A DNA stretch of 64,000 nt from Mimachlamys varia (taxonomy: Eukaryota; Mollusca; Bivalvia; Pectinida; Pectinidae), in the NCBI GenBank assembly GCA_947623455.1, contig OX392538.1, positions 25,605,001 through 25,669,000 of the forward strand, written 5' to 3'. The stretch's first letter is position 1. Each line of letters begins with the position of its first letter. The translations under genes were made by a program, and so were the position numbers. Positions 27,701 through 36,700 of this stretch are shown here, in pieces. The notes beneath the pieces were generated by a model. It had not been told where the DNA came from. It worked only from the letters and a program-made list of their open reading frames with translations, and did not search any database.

Positions 27701-30700
27701 ATTTGGGTACAGAAGATGACTAATGGTTTTCCTTATACACTTTAGAGGTATGGCAGAATATTAATTGTTTCGTGTGCGAAACACGAGTACAACTGGCGTC
27801 CTATTTTGCCTTACAGGTGAAATAAATATAACGTGAACTGACTTTTTTTTTTTCTATTCCCTTTTTAAAGTAACACATTCGGTTATTACAATGCCAAAAA
27901 GCTCAGGAGAATATTAGCGTACTCTAAGTTCTATCGATGTCACGATCGACAACAAGGCACTGCATGAAATTGTAATTTTTCTTTTTATTTAAAAAGAAAA
28001 TACCGATAATTCATAAGATGTCACCACAAATCATTTTTATCTACGCGTAAATTGTACCAGTCGCATTTACATACTTTTAACAATGCTTTACGGAAATTGT
28101 AACCGAAAGAGGTCGCAAATACACGCAGTATTCTTAAAATGTTATTTAAATGAGATCATTTTACCTTTTATACCTTTGAATTGAACTTGCCTTCAAGTCT
28201 TTTGAGGGTATCTAATGTAGTTTGTATTGTAAGCGAGCCTAAATTCTGAAGCAGTACCATAAGTTAGTAGAACTGCCTAAAACGTTCCTAGGGGGAATCT
28301 TTAAGAAGATAAATTCATTCCTTTTAAGAATATCAATTTTACTTAAACTTGTCATAACCTATGTCAATCTGAATGCTCAAAACATCACACCAAAAGGAAA
28401 AGCGGCTTGAAGAAAACCGAACAAACAACACTCCAGCAAAAAAGTCGAATTTACAGCACTTACCCATTAATATATTTACTCGATCGTCATATTCTGCTTT
28501 GGTTGGGAAACTCTCTTTCATCATCAGCGTGAATGGATTTTCGTCGAGCACCAAGTCCAGATAGTCCTTACATGCAGCTTGTGTTTGATTTGTTTTTGTC
28601 ACGTCAATCATACAGATGTTAGTACTGCAAATAAAAATATACTGCTTGTAATGAGAGTGTAACATCATTTTACAGGACCCTCATAGCCATAGTTATCTCA
28701 TTTGACTAGTGGCATGGTTCCCGATTTCGTAGTACATAATTGGAAATTATACAGTACGCATGTAATGTTTTTTTTCTTAATTCATAAATCAAAGAGGTTT
28801 TACGCACCTGACACCTCTGCTTCTACATTAGTATAGAAAAAAAATGATTCTCATCTTTTGACCCCCAGCATTACTAACGAGTACTAGAAGGACGAAACCG
28901 CTGTATAATGCAGTTTAATTATTTTGTCGGCATACGATATCATTTACTAAATCTGAAAATTGCTGCATGAGTGTGTGTGTGTGTTACGTCATCGTCCTGC
29001 TAACTGTGACGTAAGATGTGTTTATCTTTACATTTTGCATGATGGCTTCCCTTTAACTCAATGGTATTCACAGTAACTAGTAAATATGCAGTCACGACCA
29101 CCGAACAAAAACATGATGTCGTTTTGACTCCATGTTGACCTACGTCATCGATTTGCCTGTCGCCGCAGATAGCAGACACCATACAAAGAAGCTTAGTGTT
29201 AATTATTAAGTGATTGTGATTTCAAAAAAGTCTTCCAGTATTGGGAACATACAAGGACAAAACCATTATAAACTGGGGGGAAATGACATGTTTATGTTTT
29301 ACAAAATACCTGTACTGTAAAAAAAGCCATTTAACGTCTGTCAGATTATATTTATTGTCAATATGAATGCAATCTGGTTGCCAGACATTCAATGTTAAAT
29401 TAAAACATTCCTTTTATATACATTTATTACAGAGTAGTCTAATAGCAGGAGGCAAGGCTCGTGACTGACCGGTTGCGAGTACGAGTCAAGTCAAGAAAGC
29501 GTTGTTTCTTTGAGCACGATGCTTTACTCTGCTTGCTAAAGTCAACCCAGCTGTAAATAAGTACGTGTTTGGGCAATGCGAGCGGATGTAGAATACTATG
29601 TGGAAATAACCCCGGGAGTTGCAAAGGATATTAGCCGGTTGCTAAAGCCCTATATTCAAAGATAATAATAAGTGAACCACTATGAGACGACCTAAGAAAA
29701 AGGTTGTTTTATTAATTTACATGCTTTAGTGATTTAGATCAATTTCCTGGAAAGTTACATTATTGGAAATATATTTGAGAATACTAATATTACCACAATG
29801 AAGTAAGTGCTACAGTGATATATGTATAAAATATTTTAAAAACAAATGATGTAACTATTATATTTATTCAAGTATAAAATATAATATTACCATAGTGATA
29901 TAACTATTAAAATTATTTAAGAAAAAACATATAAAAGTATGTACCATATATAAATATATGTTCGTATCACAGTGATGCAACTATTATATTTAAGTAAGTA
30001 TAAAGATATGCTTCATGTAGTCCCACATTGATGTAGCTATTATATTTACGCATAATGATATGCTTCATGTAGTACCACATTGATGTAGCTATTATATTTA
30101 CGCATAATGATATGCTACATGTAGTACCACATTGATGTAGCTATTATATTTACGCATAAAGATATGCTTACACCACGTAGATCAAGTTATCATATGTGAT
30201 TATAAAGATATGCTAGTACCACAGTGATATAATTATCATATTTACGCATAAATATATGCTTACACCATATAGATGTAATTAAAATATTCAAGTATAAAGA
30301 TATGATATTACCAGCTTGATATGACTATTACATTTATGTATAAAACATGTATCACAGTAATGTATGCACGACAGTTACATGAATGATATAATTATGTAGA
30401 CTCTGCAATGCTATTATATAATAAGTAATGTAGCAAAATAGTAATAAAGTCACGAACATACTATATTGATTCAAGGACTATGTTGATAGACATACTGCAA
30501 TGTTAGTACTAAGCCTAATATTCTATGACAGTGTTGTTTTGAGTTTAAAAATATTGTTTTTTATTCATTATAAAGTCTGGGTATTGAATTGTAGCTCATT
30601 AATTTAAGTCGCGTTTTATACCAGTACATACTTAATAAGCATATAAATATTTGTCTCTTTTCAAATAATTATGAAATTTACTTTTATAGATTTTATTGTA

Positions 30701-33700
30701 TCATAAGCCGAACGAATTTGACTGGATATTGATCTGATTTAATGTATATTTTAATGTTTTTACCTTTAGATCAATATGCTACATTTATGAATTGAATTAG
30801 AATATAATAATTAATATTATAATTGTTATATCATAATTATAACACTGTTTCTATTATTGTTGTTATCATTCTTGTGTGTATCCGGAGAGAAAATCACTTA
30901 AAAAATTGCGGGTGTCATACGTTATCATATCAACGTTTAGCGAAAAAAGATGAACCCAAATATTTTCTCCTAATTCTACGTGTAACTGTATCTTGTTTAA
31001 TTTGCGACTTAAATACAGGTAAGATATAGTGTTGATATACTACTGGAAAAGTATATTTGTTAACAATTTGAATGCGGCGATAATATGTTTAGTGTTACCC
31101 CCTTCCTCCTTATCCTTTTGAGTATGACACATACATGGTAAGATAGTTCAATAAGTAAGAACAATAGCATATCAAACTGACGTTCACGGTTCGAATTCAG
31201 GTCTGGTCGTACCGAAATGTTATAATAAAGTCCAGCACGATTATATGAGGGGATTATTGCCTTAATAGCGAGCTAGCTTTTCCGGGATGATTCCAGGGCA
31301 CACCAACCCTGGCATTTCTCAAAAAAAGCTGGGGAATTAAACCGTCATTCTGAAACTGCAAAAAAAAGAGTGGGGAAAAACTTTTACAATAAAGTGTAAC
31401 CCGCGGACACGATCACGATAGTTAAGCAACGGTAAGCGTGGTCAGTAATTGGATGGGTGACGGCCTGCTCGTTACATCACTCTTAAAACACTGACATTGT
31501 ATATATATTATTCATGTCAATTTTGTTCTAACCCAAAAATGTCCCAAGAAATATGAATTTCTCTTCGGAAGGAAGGTGTTAAATTAGAGCAACTATACCA
31601 CACACAAAGTGAACATGTTTGCAGTGTTGAAAGGGTCCATAACTGATACCCAATCGCCAACATGTGACGTACAGTATACTTAATCGACCAAATATAAATC
31701 AGTTTGTACTGTAGCGTAACAGCTGTTCGGAACGAAACTAACCGGGTGTGTCTGAATTTATCGATCTACTTAATAGATTTATATTGTGAACTGACAAAGG
31801 GATATTTTCCTCTACATGGTATTTTATAACTTACTCTCGGCTTTTATTACCTGTCTCTGCAATAAATATTTTATTAGCGAAGAAAAGCCACGATATGACA
31901 CACATACGGCGTTGTACTAGCTTTGATGATATATTTGTTAGTTTACGTTACGTTTAATTTAGAACATACTTAGTCCATCCCATGAAAGTATATGAGTACA
32001 GTAAGATAAAAAGATCAATATTTCTAATATGAGTATAAATGTCCGAAAAAAAATAATTCAACACGTAAGCATTCCCCTGTGTAAGAATAGGAGTAGTCAT
32101 ATACAAATATAAGTCAATGCTTTCCCTCCAATGTAAGTATATATATGATGTACAAGTACGTTAAGATAATAATACTATTCAACACATAGGAAGCCCCGCA
32201 TTGATTGTATAAGAGTACAGATATTTAAAAACGAATTCAATACTAAAGTTTTCCCTCCAATGTCAGCATTAAAGTACGGTAGAATATAAAAAAAAATTTA
32301 GCACGGAAATATTCCCCCAATGCAAGAACAATACAGTTATATACAAACTAATTCGAAACGTTAGTTCCCCCTCCAAATGTAAGTACAAAAGTATAAAAGC
32401 AGAGTAAGATAAAAGAAATATTTCGACCAAAATATGTTACAAATCAAATATAAGTTCAACACCTAAGTATTTCCTCTCATATGAATATAAGAGAACAATA
32501 CGATTACAAAAATAACTCAGCACGTAAAAACTCCCTGTATTGTAAGTAAACTTGTACAGACAGATGGAAAAACATGTGAGTTTCCCCTCCTGTGTATAAG
32601 TATAAGGGTACATTTAGATGCTTATGTCTGTATATAAAATCAGGTAATACCGAGCTCAAAATATATTAAACTTAGATTCTGGGGGCAAAATATCAACAAG
32701 GAAAGATTTACTTCGTAAAACATAAGAGAATATGACCAGATGTTCCGGAAGAGTAAGCGTCCTCTGCCTCATCGATGACACCCGCCATCTCAACAATAAA
32801 GGACTGAAAGCTTAATATTTTAGTAGGTATGATAGTATGGCACAAATTTGGTCTACATCCGCCAGATTTAGTTATCGTTTGTATTATCTGCTATCGCGGA
32901 TATGATCGACAAATTTGAAAATAGTGTTTATTCTATTTGTAAAAGTAAAATTACAGATTGGTATTGAAACGGATATGAATAAGGGGTTTAAGTTAAGAGT
33001 AAATCAAGGAAGGACGTCTCAGAAACAATGCGTTAATCAACTTGAACCGTTTTAATGGGTACTGTATCAATTGTAAAAATTGCAAAATGGAAGTTTTATG
33101 ATTCTTTTCCCCTTTGCCTTAGAGGGGGTTTTTTGTATAAAGACAATGCTGAATTATGTGAGTATCATCTATGTTTACTTCAACAATTCCGAAAGAAAAA
33201 TGATATGCACTAGATATGGTTGACCAGTCGACATATATTATGTGAGCTGACTTATCAAATTATGGTCAATTTGAAAATCATTTTGAAGTTGGCCATTCAG
33301 ATTTGAACCCAATACATGTGAATGTTACATATGATTTTTAAGACAAGTATTGGTGTTAAAATTTTCCGTTTAAGTAGTTGTATTATTAATTATTATTATT
33401 ATTTTAGAAAATGGCGGACTTGCAGAAACCTCCTTGTAGATGTTGATGAAGAAAAGACGATGTCTAATTATAATTATTTGGACAAGTGTACTGTTCACCG
33501 AGCAAATTAGTTTTAAGTGTTCATTTTTATTGTATATTCGAAAGATACAAAACTTTTTACAGCCTACAATATACAAACAATTTGCTTACAATATAAATAA
33601 TAGGGAATATATTTGAAAACCTTAGTACAGAATAAGATTTGATAACATGGCTTTTCAGTCAAAGTTCTGGTGTATTTGTTTTATACTTATAGTACATCTT

Positions 33701-36700
33701 CGATATCCAGGGGTTAAGCTCGTCTTCCCTCTCTCTACACTTCTGGATTATTGTATAGCACAACCGAAGGTTCTGTGCGCGCCACCTTGTTGATGAGGCA
33801 AGGAGACTGGTTCGACCCTTTTATGTACATCACAACAATATCAAGGTCACATAATGGTAAACATTGACAGACTTTGAAGTCGGTTGTGGTTCCTTCATAA
33901 TGTTCAAAAAACAGGCATCACCCCAGCGATGATTTGGGTTTTGTTTCCAGAGAACGCCATTGGATCTGCCATGACATATTACATGGGGTGTAGAGATCGC
34001 AGGTGAGCGTACCCACTGGATATCAATGATGACTTATAGTATAGTTATAGTATCGTGACATTTCACAGTATTTCATCACACAATTACTCAGCGGCTTATT
34101 ACGTTCTGTTTGGGGATCGAGCAAAGAATACAACAATTGACAAATTAAATGTTTTCAAAACGTTGAAGGAACAGATCTGACTCTTTTAATGGCTGTAAAA
34201 GAAAGAAAGAAAGGACAGCATATCCAAAACAATGGTTTACATTCTACGGGAACTTTTACCTTTCTCCTTCATTCACTATATTACGGATGTTGCACGCGGA
34301 TGTTTTATACTGTTATATACGAAAGTGTCCGTCTCCGACAATTTATTTTTCAACATATTTACTGCATTTCATTAGCAATGGGATTGGGGCCAATTTGCAC
34401 ATACTAAGTTCGGACACATCGTACGAACAAAAGATTTATTGATAGTCGCGGAGTATGTCGAGTGAAGCATTAAAATGTTTGCATGTTCAATTATCATTTT
34501 GAATTAACAACTTCCTTTTAAAAGTTACATGTATTAAGTTAATTCAGACAATATTTGATTTAAGTATATTTATTAAGTGGCAGGTTTATAGAGCAGAAAA
34601 TGCATTTTGATTTTATTTTTTTATTTAACATTTAGATATTACATATATATTTATATTTTTACTTCGAATGTTTAAGTGACACACACGTTCTAATTCGTAC
34701 AATAATGAATACCTGTATGATATAAATAATTTACGGTAAATGAAAAATATAAGCTTTAGCAGTTTGCGCAATGCGGTGAAGTATGTATAAGAGGTATTTA
34801 GCGGTAAAAAATATCAAATTTGCTATGTATTTCATGTTAACTTGCAAAAATCTATTTTAAATGCTGAAGTAAAATAAATATTGTGTACCTAAACGACCTT
34901 TTTGTTGTATTTTTCTCCAGTTTAAAGGGGAACGTTGCCTTTGCATGAGGTAAATAGCACACATAGTTCTGCTTGGCCGTATCACGGTATCACGTACGAC
35001 GGCTTAATCTCTAAAGGTTATTTATCTCGGTAGATATGTACAGTGTAAAATATTAAATTATTACTTTAACAGTTTTGCCATTTATATAGATATAAATTAA
35101 GAGCTTACATAATTGTCTTCAAGGAATGAATCTCCCTTCAAAACTTAAACATCATGTATGCAAACAAATATATTTATTACGATGAAAATGGGACATAGCG
35201 TTGTTACAGCAACGTTCAACAGCGACAGTACTATGTTTCGTATCTTGGATAGTCACGAGATATTTGATTTTGTGTGGTCAAAACTATTATGCCATATATT
35301 TTTTATGTATTATTGAAAGTACTAATATTCGTAGTTGTCTAACATGTGAGATTATGTCAATTACACCATTATAGTTATCATATAATTAAATTTATGAATG
35401 CTTCACCTTCGAATTCTAAGAAACAAACGCAGGATACGGACCCAACAACTGTCAATATAAATTGCTAATATAAATTTTAATAAATAATATAATTAGTTAT
35501 TATCTATCAATGTTAGGCATTGTCTTCCCAAACGAGGTTGTTGTATCAACAGGAAAACTATTTCTCACGAGGAAACTATAAGTTTAACCTGCTTTGCAAC
35601 AATATAATCACAATATACGGATCTACATCTCTAAACGACGAATTTTGTCAACAAATGCACTTCATGCAAAACTAAACAAAAATCAAAAATAATGCACAAA
35701 GCGACCTTTGTAAGGTAAGATGTTAAAGAGGTGTTTCTCTTCTATTGACCTGAATACAAAGCTAGTAGTAATTTATGAGTAGATTTTATATCGCTGAGAG
35801 CAGGGACCACCAGCTGCTGTCAGGACGTTTACATTTAACATAAACTCCAACTCAGTATCAAACATCAATCTGCCTGTCGCTAATGTGTGACTAATGCACG
35901 AAATCAATTGTATGATTCACGTGTAGACTTCAGTAGCCAGTGTAACACGAAAATACTTATAGCGTTTTTGTAAAGAAAACTGATATCAAATTTAACAAAT
36001 TTAAGCGCTTTCAAACTCGCCAACAGTTTTGCTTTTGTTTATTTGGGGGGGTATGTTTGTTTTAGACCGATTTTCTAATGTAAGTACTAAAGTTTTCAGT
36101 AGTAGGAGAACAATACAATAGATAAATTCTAATTATGTAAGAGATGGCTAGTTTAAAAAAATAATAATCCAAACCAGAGTATCGTTACATATGCTTGCAG
36201 TGGTTCCGCATCGAAAGGCTATTTATTCTTAGAATTGTAAAGTAAAATAATCGAAAGTCCCATTATAATCGATGTCTGTTGTTGATGGTGTTTTTTTTAA
36301 TCACAAAAAGTTTGCTAAATTAATTAATTCTAATCGATTTAACGTTCAATAAATTCTATCAAAGTCCATTGTATTGTGCTGTTTGTGGGCAGTCATGAAT
36401 AAATAATAGATTTTGCATTAAGTTTTCTCTAACACACTTCATTAGGCATTTCGAGTATTTCCGGCTGTTGATTGGAAATTAAGTGTGTAAAATCAATCAA
36501 TACCCAAAACCATAAGGAATAAATTAATTCTAAGTACATCATGTTTCGCATATTAGTACTTATAATTTCGAAATTAACTAAGCAGCAAAACACATCGAAG
36601 ATCGAATCAGATTGCTCGATATTACATCATGATCTGATTGATCTACAATGTTTTACCCGCAAAAGATTGCATCATCTTGGCGCAATAAAATGGCGGTTTT

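Noticed and set aside
29815..30310. Repeats with regular spacing considered as a CRISPR-like array
   Set aside because: Eukaryotic context, directly abutting units with no unique spacers; a plain tandem repeat.
34919..34950. AG...GT bounded plus-strand micro-exon-like sequence (TCTCCAG ... GAGGTAAAT)
   Set aside because: Isolated, on the opposite strand of the gene, with no partner exon.
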